The position numbers were made by a program, and so were the translations under genes. A stretch of DNA of 8,343 nucleotides, from the NCBI GenBank assembly GCA_025455985.1, contig JALOLM010000075.1, positions 1 to 8,343 on the forward strand, written 5' to 3'. Below the pieces are notes generated by a model, which saw nothing but the letters and a program-made list of their open reading frames with translations, did no database searches and had not been told where the DNA came from. Positions 1-5,619 of this stretch are shown one piece after another; position 1 is the stretch's first letter, and every line of letters begins with the position of its first letter. Source of the stretch: Candidatus Nanopelagicales bacterium (GTDB lineage Bacteria; Actinomycetota; Actinomycetes; S36-B12; UBA10799).

Positions 1-593
1 GGCGTGATGAATCCGATGTAGGCCAGGTCGAGCCAACGAGGCTGCACCCGGCCGCGGTTACGAATGAGCATCCGCGTACGGTCCTCCCCGACCGGATCCA
101 GTGCGAAGGTCCACACCCAGTCGAGGCTCGCCCCGAACTTCAAGTCCCAGCCAGGCGGGAGATGTGTCGTGGAGTGCAGGACCAGGACCCGCGGCGCATC
201 CGCCCGTTCCACGACGAACTGCGCGGTGCCCGGCGGACCGTCCGGGATCGTGTCCCCCACGCCGAGGTTGCGCACCCACTGCGGCTCAAGGCGTTCGGCG
301 CTGGGCAGGTTGTCCGGGAACAACAGCTGGTCGACCCATCTCGGGGTGTACCAACCGCCGCGGTGCCAGCCGACCTGCGTCAACCACGGCCACACCTGCT
401 CCGGTGGCGCGTCAAGCGTGGCGGCATGGTTCGTGACGAAGGAGGGTTTGACGATCAACTCGTCGCCGGGCAAGCTCCGGATGCGCTCATCACGCGTTGA
501 GCCCGACGTCCGACCGAGGTGATACAGGACTCCATAACCCGTCAGAGCCCCACCGAGCAGAAGTGGCGCGATCGATCGCCGAACCGAACTCAC
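1..593 (-). CDS. Membrane-anchored SRPBCC-family protein, C-terminus cut by window edge
   Basis: An open frame runs on the minus strand from a GTG at 593-591 off the left edge, giving 197 visible residues. Residues about 7-25 form one hydrophobic helix after a short Arg-containing start, which looks like a membrane anchor or uncleaved signal. A linker with a PGDEL motif (42-46) follows, then a sequence typical of START/SRPBCC-fold proteins of actinobacteria: DAPPEQVWPWLTQVGW (61-76), a Trp/Tyr-rich stretch to 92, a GVGDTIPDGP turn (111-120) and later beta strands with a DWVWTF motif (158-163). SRPBCC folds enclose a hydrophobic pocket for lipids or other apolar ligands; the ligand here cannot be read. 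The gene lies 31 bp downstream of heliorhodopsin on the same strand, so co-transcription is possible. A TATCCT box just upstream of the GTG suggests it can also be transcribed alone as a leaderless mRNA. The frame is open further upstream, so the exact start is uncertain. Confidence 0.8.
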   Translation of the reverse strand, partial: MSSVRRSIAPLLLGGALTGYGVLYHLGRTSGSTRDERIRSLPGDELIVKPSFVTNHAATLDAPPEQVWPWLTQVGWHRGGWYTPRWVDQLLFPDNLPSAERLEPQWVRNLGVGDTIPDGPPGTAQFVVERADAPRVLVLHSTTHLPPGWDLKFGASLDWVWTFALDPVGEDRTRMLIRNRGRVQPRWLDLAYIGFIT

Positions 594-599
594 ACGGCC

Positions 600-605
600 A
601 GGATA
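600..605 (-). promoter_or_regulatory. Candidate -10 box (TATCCT) for the anchored SRPBCC gene
   Basis: On the minus strand TATCCT fits the actinobacterial TAnnnT -10 pattern. Its last base lies 6 nt before the GTG at 593, so transcription would start at or next to the start codon (leaderless). No purine-rich Shine-Dalgarno is visible before this GTG. No clear -35 was recognised. If real, it gives the downstream gene a promoter of its own in the gap after heliorhodopsin. Confidence 0.35.
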
Positions 606-624
606 GATCGCCCGGGACGCATTA

Positions 625-1416
625 TCAGCCCGCCAAGGTGCCGGCGAAAACCTGCCATGCCAACAGCGACTTGGCCACCAGGCTCAGCGTGATGTAAGTG
701 CGTTCTCCAGCGAGGTAATCGGCCCAGCGCCCGACTTGCTTGTACTGCAGGTATTGGACCAAGGCGAAGATGTTGAAGAACACGAACAGCGACACGATGA
801 TCCCGTAGACGAAAGCCGGCGGTTCGGCTGATGAGGTCGAACCGGGAGCCACAACGAAGAACGCGATGATCAGCCACGGGACGATACCCACCATCGATCC
901 GAAGATGAATGGCAAGAACCCGCCGCCGGGTCGCTCGTAGTCCTCCTGCAGCCAGCCGAAGAAGATCATCGCCGCATTCACCGCGAAGATCGCTGCCAGT
1001 GCCGCGACATCGGTCAGGCCAGTGATCTGTGCGATCAGCACGATCATCATCGACGAGGTCAGGGAGTACTCGACCCAACGCGCGCGGTTGCGCTGCCGGG
1101 CCAAGTCCGCGGCATAGCCCTTCGACCAGACCGTCGCCACGATCAGTAGCGCGAGTCCGGACAAAGCCAAGAACCCGGCCACGCCCAGCCCGATGGGGGT
1201 GTTCAGCAACGTGACGGGCGCGCCGGGGGTGGTTCCGGGAGGTCCTTCGAGATACGAAGCGGTGACCGGCAGCGTGAAGTCGTTGGACAGCGCAAACACG
1301 GCAACGGCTTGGACGAGCAGGATCAGTCCGACCACGATGTTGTACCGGCGCAGACCGGCCAATCGGGCCGGCTCGACAGCTGCAGGTGCTGGCGCGCCAG
1401 CGGTTGATTGGCTCAT
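625..1416 (-). CDS. Heliorhodopsin (retinal-binding seven-helix photoreceptor)
   Basis: The 263-residue product, counted from the ATG at 1416, matches heliorhodopsins along its full length. Seven hydrophobic segments lie at about 25-43, 74-96, 113-133, 137-157, 167-190, 201-226 and 238-261. The retinal Schiff-base lysine is K249 in SLVAKSLLAW (245-254), and the counterion is E116 in RWVEYSL (113-119). Other family hallmarks are the AB loop with GPPGTT, the GWLQE motif, FVYGII, and ALVQYLQYK. Heliorhodopsins are distant relatives of type-1 and type-2 rhodopsins, insert with the N-terminus inside the cell, have slow photocycles and mostly do not pump ions; a sensory or regulatory role is usually proposed. 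The family is usually about 250 aa, so this copy is complete. Against 48C12 (recalled from memory), H23 and H80 align with L33 and L90, an unusual pocket. An in-frame GTG at 1425 would add three residues, but it overlaps the likely -10 box, so the ATG is preferred. No retinal-synthesis gene (blh/brp) is in the window. Confidence 0.95.
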   Translation of the reverse strand: MSQSTAGAPAPAAVEPARLAGLRRYNIVVGLILLVQAVAVFALSNDFTLPVTASYLEGPPGTTPGAPVTLLNTPIGLGVAGFLALSGLALLIVATVWSKGYAADLARQRNRARWVEYSLTSSMMIVLIAQITGLTDVAALAAIFAVNAAMIFFGWLQEDYERPGGGFLPFIFGSMVGIVPWLIIAFFVVAPGSTSSAEPPAFVYGIIVSLFVFFNIFALVQYLQYKQVGRWADYLAGERTYITLSLVAKSLLAWQVFAGTLAG

Positions 1417-1423
1417 GGGCCCC

Positions 1424-1429
1424 ACGCTA
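1424..1429 (-). promoter_or_regulatory. Candidate -10 box (TAGCGT) for heliorhodopsin
   Basis: TAGCGT on the minus strand matches TAnnnT and ends 7 nt before the ATG at 1416, the spacing expected of a leaderless transcript. The 7 nt between are GGGGCCC, which is not positioned as a Shine-Dalgarno. A convincing -35 was not found. The alternative GTG start at 1425 overlaps this hexamer, so the box and that start are mutually exclusive. Confidence 0.4.
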
Positions 1430-1468
1430 GCCGCCCGGCAAACCCCGCCGGCGTGACCGACTCGCGGC

Positions 1469-1474
1469 TACGAT
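1469..1474 (+). promoter_or_regulatory. Candidate -10 box (TACGAT) for the alpha/beta hydrolase
   Basis: TACGAT on the plus strand fits TAnnnT. A start site about 7 nt downstream (near 1481) would give a leader of about 20 nt that includes the GGAGG at 1491-1495. It lies about 40 bp from the heliorhodopsin -10 candidate on the other strand, so two promoters would fire back to back from an 85-bp region. No -35 was recognised, so this is tentative. Confidence 0.3.
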
Positions 1475-1490
1475 GCGGACACGGATCACA

Positions 1491-1495
1491 GGAGG
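1491..1495 (+). promoter_or_regulatory. Shine-Dalgarno GGAGG that fixes the GTG start of the hydrolase
   Basis: GGAGG lies 6 nt before the GTG at 1502, a near-ideal distance. This supports the GTG as the true start even though the first ATG comes later. Confidence 0.7.
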
Positions 1496-1501
1496 CAGCC
1501 A

Positions 1502-2500
1502 GTGTCCGCTCGAGACCCCCGTGGCGACGCCGGAACGCACAAACTCCGCGTCCACATCAATGGAATCGATCAGGGACTCATCCTGCAGGGCCAAGGCCCG
1601 GATCGACCGGTGTTGCTGTTCTTGCACGGCGGGCCTGGAATGCCGGAGTTCTGGCTGACACAGCGGTATCCGACACGAATGACCCAGGCTTTCACCGTCG
1701 CCTGGTGGGACCAACGCGGCGCCGGCCTGTCCTTCGACCCGACCATCCCGGCGCAGACCATGACCGTGGAGCAGTTTGTGGCCGACACGCTCGCAGTCAG
1801 CCAGTGGCTGCGGGACCGGTTCGGCACGCAGAAGATCTACATGCTCGCCCATTCCTGGGGAAGCTTCATCGGTCTGCAGGCCGTCGCGCGTTCACCTGAG
1901 CTCTTCCACGCCTACATCGGGATGGGCCAGATCACCAACCAGTTCGCGTCCGAGCGCGAGGCCTACGCGTACCTGCTCTCGAGGTATCGCGAGAACGTCG
2001 ATCGGCGCATGGTCCGACGACTGGAGAAGGCAGCCATCGGCTCCCAGCCGCCCCTGCCCCGCGCGTACATGGCCCTTCGCGACCCGGCCATGCACCGGCT
2101 CGGCGTAGGCACGACCCGCGACATGCATTCAGTGCTCACCGGACTCTTCCTGCCGTCCCTGCGCTTTCCCGGATACACCTGGCCGGAGAAACTCAACTTG
2201 TGGCGGGGCAAGCGGTTCTCCAGCCGGTTCGGTCTCTGGGACACGATGCTGGCCACGGACCTCGCCGCACAGGTCCCGGAACTGCAGGTCCCCGCGTACT
2301 TCCTGCACGGCGTCCACGACCACACCGTTTCCTACAGCCAGGCGAAGACCTACGCCCAGATGCTTCGGGCGCCCCGGGTCGGCTTCTACAGCTTCGAAGA
2401 CTCAGCTCACAGCCCGGCGTTCGAGGAACCCGAGCGGACTCTACGCGTACTGGAACGCGACGTTCTCACCGGCAGAACGGACCTCGCCGACACCCTTTGA
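1502..2500 (+). CDS. Alpha/beta hydrolase, proline-iminopeptidase-like
   Basis: The 332-residue protein has a complete alpha/beta-hydrolase core with no signal peptide or membrane helix, so it is probably cytoplasmic. The oxyanion motif HGGPG is at 42-46 and DQRGAG at 70-75, both typical of the proline iminopeptidase (S33) branch. The nucleophile elbow is AHSWGS with Ser118; the first elbow position is Ala rather than the usual Gly. The other triad members are likely Asp273 (GVHDHTV) and His303 (SAHSPAFEEP). A helical cap occupies about 140-250. Likely reactions are hydrolysis of N-terminal proline peptides or of a small ester or amide; substrate cannot be assigned because many members of this group are not peptidases. 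It starts at GTG with a strong Shine-Dalgarno and is divergent from heliorhodopsin, so shared control is possible. Its end converges on the permease gene with 134 bp between. Confidence 0.9.
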   Translation: MSARDPRGDAGTHKLRVHINGIDQGLILQGQGPDRPVLLFLHGGPGMPEFWLTQRYPTRMTQAFTVAWWDQRGAGLSFDPTIPAQTMTVEQFVADTLAVSQWLRDRFGTQKIYMLAHSWGSFIGLQAVARSPELFHAYIGMGQITNQFASEREAYAYLLSRYRENVDRRMVRRLEKAAIGSQPPLPRAYMALRDPAMHRLGVGTTRDMHSVLTGLFLPSLRFPGYTWPEKLNLWRGKRFSSRFGLWDTMLATDLAAQVPELQVPAYFLHGVHDHTVSYSQAKTYAQMLRAPRVGFYSFEDSAHSPAFEEPERTLRVLERDVLTGRTDLADTL

Positions 2501-2634
2501 TGAAAACAGGGTCGAAGGACCTTCCACCGCCACTCGCCGCCGTGGATTGCCTACCCTGCCGTGGCCACTGATCCCTGCGTGGTTACCGATTTCGGCGCCG
2601 CATTCGACTGACGGTAGCGCCGCCCCCGACGTCG
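2501..2634. other. 134-bp intergenic region between convergent genes, no clear terminator
   Basis: This gap separates the 3' ends of the hydrolase and the permease. Only weak short inverted repeats are present: GGCGC at 2594-2598 with GCGCC at 2617-2621, and CGTCGT at 2630-2635 with ACGACG at 2649-2654, the latter spanning the permease stop. Neither is followed by a T-run. No small gene with a ribosome binding site was found. Confidence 0.5.
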
Positions 2635-4050
2635 TTACTGGGTGCTAGACGACGCCGGCTCGTCCGGCACTTCCTCACCGAGATGGATCGTCATCGGCTT
2701 GCGAAGGAACCGCGTGATCCACAGCAGCACGACCACACCGATGGCGAACCAGATGATTCCGTATCGTGTCGATTCGGCTGAGAGGTAGACCCACAGCAAC
2801 ACCGTCAGCGCCACACCGATCCCGGGCAGGACGATGTTGCGCCAGATGTCGCGCGCGGTCTTGACCTCCCGCTGACGGTAGGCGAAGAACACGATCACGG
2901 TCAGGTTGACGAACGTGAACGCGATCAGGGCCCCGAAGTTGATCAGCGAAGCGATGAAGTCCAGGTTGAACGCGATCGCGCCCAACGAGACGACCCCCAC
3001 GAAAATGATGGAGTACGCGGGCGTCTGGAAGGTCGGATGCACGTAGCCGAAGAACCGGGAGATCGGGCCTTGTCCGTTGCGACCCATGACGTATAGCAAG
3101 CGCGAGACGGATGCGTGCGAGGACAGGCTCGAGGCCATGGTGGCTGCGAAGGCCGCCGCGGTCAGTAAGATCTTGAAGAGTTGCCCGCCCACGTTGAACG
3201 CGATCTCAGGCAGTGCGCTGTTCTCCAATGACTCCTGACTGAAGTCCGAGACGTCCGGGAACATCGACTGGGTGAACCAGGCTGCGGCCAAGAAGATGCC
3301 GCCACCGATCAGCAGTGCCAGGAGGATGGCGCGAGGTACCAAAGAGGGCTCCTTCGCCTCCTCGGTGTACATCGTGATCGCGTCGAAACCGATGAAGGAG
3401 AACGCCACGATCGTGGCACCCGTGATGACCAGGCCGAGATCGACGCCGTCGTGCCACGCGGGGTCCATCGAGAAGATGGTGCCGTTGCCCGCCCCATTCA
3501 TGAGAGCTCTGATCGACAGCAGGAAGAAGACACCGATCAGGACCACACAGAAGGTCACCAGGATCATGTTGATCCGGGATGTGTTGGTCATGCTCACGGC
3601 CACCATGGTGGTGACGATCGCGACGTACACGACCACCCAGATCCACTCCGGGGCGCCGGGGAAGAACGAGTACATGTAACTACGGATGATGAGCGCGTTG
3701 ACCAGCGGCAACAGCAAGTAGTCCAGTAGCGCCGCCCACCCGATGAGGAACCCGAGGTTGGGGCTAATGGTCGCGGAGGTGTAGGTGTAGGCCGAGCCGG
3801 CGGAAGGGTAGACGCGCGTCATGCGTCCGTAACTGATCGCAGTGAACAGCATCACCACCAACGCCATCAGGTAGGAGGTGGGAACCACGCCGCCGGTCTC
3901 CTCCGACACGATGCCGAAGGTGTCGAACACCACGGTCGGAGTCATGTACCCCAGACCGAGCCCGACGATCGCCCACAGGCCGAGGGTCCTCGCGAGGTGA
4001 GCGGACTTGCCCTTTGGGGCAGTAGCGCTGGTCGTTTCCTCGGCGGCCAT
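2635..4050 (-). CDS. APC-superfamily permease, PuuP-like (putrescine/amino-acid importer)
   Basis: A 471-residue integral membrane protein with about 12 hydrophobic helices. It matches E. coli PuuP (recalled, about 460 aa) through long stretches: YMTPTVVFDTFGIVS (35-49), LFTAISYGR (68-76), YPSAGSAYTY (81-90), GWAALLDYLLLP (104-115), ITGATIVAFSFIGFDAI (209-225), ALPEIAFNVGG (279-289), SHASVSRLLYVMGRNG (311-326), FGYVHP (334-339), and LINFGALIAFTFVNL (369-383). PuuP imports putrescine with the proton gradient; substrate here could also be another amine or amino acid. The frame is open 210 nt further upstream, but the start at 4050 is chosen because GGAGGGAG lies 6 nt before it and because an N-terminus beginning at 4260 would be unlike the family and overlap the divergent stress-protein gene. 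The cytoplasmic tail (about 451-471) is acidic and Ser-rich. It is divergent from the universal stress protein, with 73 bp between starts. Confidence 0.88.
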   Translation of the reverse strand: MAAEETTSATAPKGKSAHLARTLGLWAIVGLGLGYMTPTVVFDTFGIVSEETGGVVPTSYLMALVVMLFTAISYGRMTRVYPSAGSAYTYTSATISPNLGFLIGWAALLDYLLLPLVNALIIRSYMYSFFPGAPEWIWVVVYVAIVTTMVAVSMTNTSRINMILVTFCVVLIGVFFLLSIRALMNGAGNGTIFSMDPAWHDGVDLGLVITGATIVAFSFIGFDAITMYTEEAKEPSLVPRAILLALLIGGGIFLAAAWFTQSMFPDVSDFSQESLENSALPEIAFNVGGQLFKILLTAAAFAATMASSLSSHASVSRLLYVMGRNGQGPISRFFGYVHPTFQTPAYSIIFVGVVSLGAIAFNLDFIASLINFGALIAFTFVNLTVIVFFAYRQREVKTARDIWRNIVLPGIGVALTVLLWVYLSAESTRYGIIWFAIGVVVLLWITRFLRKPMTIHLGEEVPDEPASSSTQ

Positions 4051-4056
4051 TTGGGA

Positions 4057-4064
4057 CTCCCTCC
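4057..4064 (-). promoter_or_regulatory. Shine-Dalgarno GGAGGGAG that fixes the permease start
   Basis: The minus strand reads GGAGGGAG ending 6 nt before the ATG at 4050. This decides between the 471-residue start and upstream in-frame alternatives reaching 4260. Confidence 0.75.
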
Positions 4065-4089
4065 GCCCATCGGAACTTCTTACCGCCTC

Positions 4090-4095
4090 AACATA
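4090..4095 (-). promoter_or_regulatory. Weak candidate -10 box (TATGTT) for the permease
   Basis: TATGTT on the minus strand fits TAnnnT and would start transcription near 4083, leaving a leader of about 33 nt that contains the Shine-Dalgarno. No -35 was recognised. Confidence 0.25.
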
Positions 4096-4109
4096 GGGCC
4101 TCGGAGGGC

Positions 4110-4115
4110 TAGATT
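4110..4115 (+). promoter_or_regulatory. Candidate -10 box (TAGATT) for the universal stress protein
   Basis: TAGATT fits TAnnnT and ends 8 nt before the ATG at 4124, a leaderless arrangement. A GGAGG at 4103-4107 lies upstream of this box; it would be too far (16 nt) from the ATG but about 10 nt from an alternative GTG at 4118. The two models make different predictions for the first residue. Confidence 0.4.
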
Positions 4116-4123
4116 GAGTGTTT

Positions 4124-4993
4124 ATGAGGTACATCGTTGGATACGGACCCCAGCAGCGCGGTGTCGACGCCATCAACTTGGCGTCCACCCTGGCCCGATC
4201 ATCGGGGGCCAGTCTCGACCTGGTGGTCGTGCTCCCCGACGACGCTCCGACGTTCGACATGTACTCCCCTGATCACGCCTACAACACCGAACTGCGCAAG
4301 CAGGGGACCGAGTGGCTCGAGGACGGTCTCGCCCGCGTGCCCGCAGATGTTCGCGCCGAAGGTCACCTGGTGAACGCCGAGTCGGTCGGTGAAGGGCTGG
4401 TGGAGAAGGCGGAGGGGTCCGGCAAGGGCGGCGAGACGGGCATGATCGTCGTGGGCACCTCCCACCACGTCCGGCTCGGCAGCATCGCCGACGCGCTGTT
4501 GCACTCCGCCTCCGTGCCCGTGGCACTGACTCCAGCCGAATACGAGCCGCAGGAAACCATAACCCGGATCACCTGCGCGACCGGGGTTCGGGAGGGTCAC
4601 GAGGTCCTCGTGAAGTTCGCGATCCAGGCCGCCTGCGAGTGGAAGGTCCCCCTGCGCCTGATGTCGCTCGTGGCAGTCGGCGAGTCCGGGTCGGAGGAAC
4701 GGCGTCAGGAGTGGACCGAACTCGCGGAACTTCACATCGCGACCATCGCGCAGAAGGCCGCGGAGCAGATGCCCGCCGAGTGCCCCGTGACGACCGTCGT
4801 CGGGCAGGGCGACACTCTGGTGGAGGCCGTCAACGCCCTCGAGTTCTCGCCGAGCGAACTCGTGATGGTCGGGTCGAGTCGCCTGGCACAGCCGAGACGG
4901 CTGTTCATCGGACGCACCGCCACCAAACTCATGCGACTACTGCCGGTTCCGATGATCGTGGTTCCGCGCGACTACGACCCTGACGAATCCTGA
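4124..4993 (+). CDS. Universal stress protein with two tandem Usp domains
   Basis: A 289-residue soluble protein made of two UspA-fold repeats, about 1-138 and 146-281. Repeat one opens with MRYIVGYG as the first beta strand and ends with MIVVGTSHHVRLGSIADALL (107-126) and VPVAL. Repeat two ends with MVGSSRLAQPRRLFIGRTAT (248-267) and VPMIVVPRD. These are the positions of the ATP-binding motif G-2x-G-9x-G(S/T). Both copies depart from it: the second glycine is missing, and repeat two has GR in place of GS. ATP binding may therefore be weak, most likely kept in repeat one if anywhere. Tandem Usps are common in actinobacteria and act in stress and dormancy signalling. The ATG at 4124 is preferred over GTG at 4118 because Usp domains start directly with this strand. 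It is divergent from the PuuP-like permease; Usp proteins often sit next to or fused with transporters, so a regulatory link is plausible but unproven. Confidence 0.88.
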   Translation: MRYIVGYGPQQRGVDAINLASTLARSSGASLDLVVVLPDDAPTFDMYSPDHAYNTELRKQGTEWLEDGLARVPADVRAEGHLVNAESVGEGLVEKAEGSGKGGETGMIVVGTSHHVRLGSIADALLHSASVPVALTPAEYEPQETITRITCATGVREGHEVLVKFAIQAACEWKVPLRLMSLVAVGESGSEERRQEWTELAELHIATIAQKAAEQMPAECPVTTVVGQGDTLVEAVNALEFSPSELVMVGSSRLAQPRRLFIGRTATKLMRLLPVPMIVVPRDYDPDES

Positions 4994-5009
4994 GTCGCCG
5001 CCACTGCTG

Positions 5010-5447
5010 TCACGCGGCCTCCGCAAGGGCCTTGAAGTTGGCTAGCAGGGTCTCCAGGAAACCCTCATGACTCTTGGCCATCCAGCCCTCCAGGGTCTTG
5101 CCCACAGCAGGGGCTTTGACGTGCCACTCGCCCTGGCCGGTCATGATCGTGCCGCCTTCACCGGCCTTGAACGTGAATACCCACACCGGCTTCTCCGGAC
5201 CGAATACGACCTGGGCCACGATCTTCTCCGGCGGGATCACCTCTGTGTACTCGATGTGTCCCTGGAAGTGCACACCCAGACCGTGGGTCCAAATCTCAGC
5301 GCTGGTTCCCACGCCGTCCGGCTTCAATTGCACGTCCCTGAGCGCCACCTCCGGCGAGCACGCCCAGAACTTCCCTACGTCGGTGGCAAGGTCGAACACC
5401 TTGTCCACCGGTTTCTTGATCGTGATGCTCCGCGTCAACGTCGCCAT
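5010..5447 (-). CDS. Small soluble SRPBCC/START-like protein
   Basis: A 145-residue protein of one SRPBCC domain with no signal or membrane segment. It begins with ATLTRSITIKKPVDKVFDLA (2-21), the usual first strand and helix of the fold, followed by WACSPEV, beta strands with IWTHGLGVHFQGHIEYTEVI (62-81), PVWVFTFKAGEGGTIMTG (86-103), and a long C-terminal helix rich in Leu and Ala (about 117-145) that closes the pocket. Length is normal for single-domain members (polyketide cyclase/dehydrase or CoxG-like groups). The ligand and reaction are unknown. The ATG is supported by AGAGGGG 6 nt upstream. Its stop converges on the stress-protein stop with only 16 bp between. It is a different subtype from the anchored SRPBCC protein at the left edge: shorter, unanchored and without the Trp-rich motif. 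Confidence 0.78.
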   Translation of the reverse strand: MATLTRSITIKKPVDKVFDLATDVGKFWACSPEVALRDVQLKPDGVGTSAEIWTHGLGVHFQGHIEYTEVIPPEKIVAQVVFGPEKPVWVFTFKAGEGGTIMTGQGEWHVKAPAVGKTLEGWMAKSHEGFLETLLANFKALAEAA

Positions 5448-5453
5448 GATTAA

Positions 5454-5460
5454 CCCCTCT
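5454..5460 (-). promoter_or_regulatory. Shine-Dalgarno AGAGGGG before the small SRPBCC gene
   Basis: The minus strand reads AGAGGGG ending 6 nt before the ATG at 5447, the same spacing as for the hydrolase and permease. Confidence 0.65.
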
Positions 5461-5493
5461 CAGACTTCGTCAGGAAGGAGTTTCCCCACTTCC

Positions 5494-5499
5494 ATTCTA
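5494..5499 (-). promoter_or_regulatory. Candidate -10 box (TAGAAT) for the small SRPBCC gene
   Basis: TAGAAT on the minus strand fits TAnnnT and lies in the 172-bp divergent gap (5448-5619). It would give a leader of about 40 nt holding the AGAGGGG. A TTGATG further upstream (5530-5525) is too distant, about 25 nt, to be its -35. On the plus strand TAGCTT (5566-5571) is a weaker candidate for the ABC operon. Confidence 0.3.
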
Positions 5500-5619
5500 C
5501 CCTCGGCGGCGGGGATCCAGACGGCATCAAAGACAGCGAAATCCCTGATCAGAGGCCAGATGGACTAGCTTGCCGCCCGATGCTCGCTCAGTCGTCGGCT
5601 CGGCTGACAGACTGGACAC

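Noticed and set aside
64..522. Plus-strand open frame of 152 codons antisense to the left-edge gene
   Set aside because: Composition is Arg/Pro/Ser-rich as expected for a GC-rich shadow frame, while the minus strand encodes a recognisable SRPBCC protein throughout the same interval.
590..1078. Minus-strand open frame overlapping heliorhodopsin in another frame
   Set aside because: The sequence is Arg-rich and unlike any family, and the alternative frame encodes a full, recognisable heliorhodopsin.
1423..1425. GTG at 1425 as the heliorhodopsin start
   Set aside because: It overlaps the TAGCGT box, lacks a Shine-Dalgarno, and adds only three residues; ATG at 1416 fits the leaderless spacing better. 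Kept as a minor alternative.
2594..2654. Possible terminator stems between the hydrolase and permease genes
   Set aside because: Stems are only 5-6 bp with loops of 13-18 nt and no T-run on either strand; such short repeats are expected by chance in GC-rich DNA.
4051..4260. In-frame 70-residue N-terminal extension of the PuuP-like permease
   Set aside because: It lacks a good ribosome site, has no resemblance to the family, and runs antisense over the start of the stress-protein gene; the start at 4050 has GGAGGGAG at ideal spacing.
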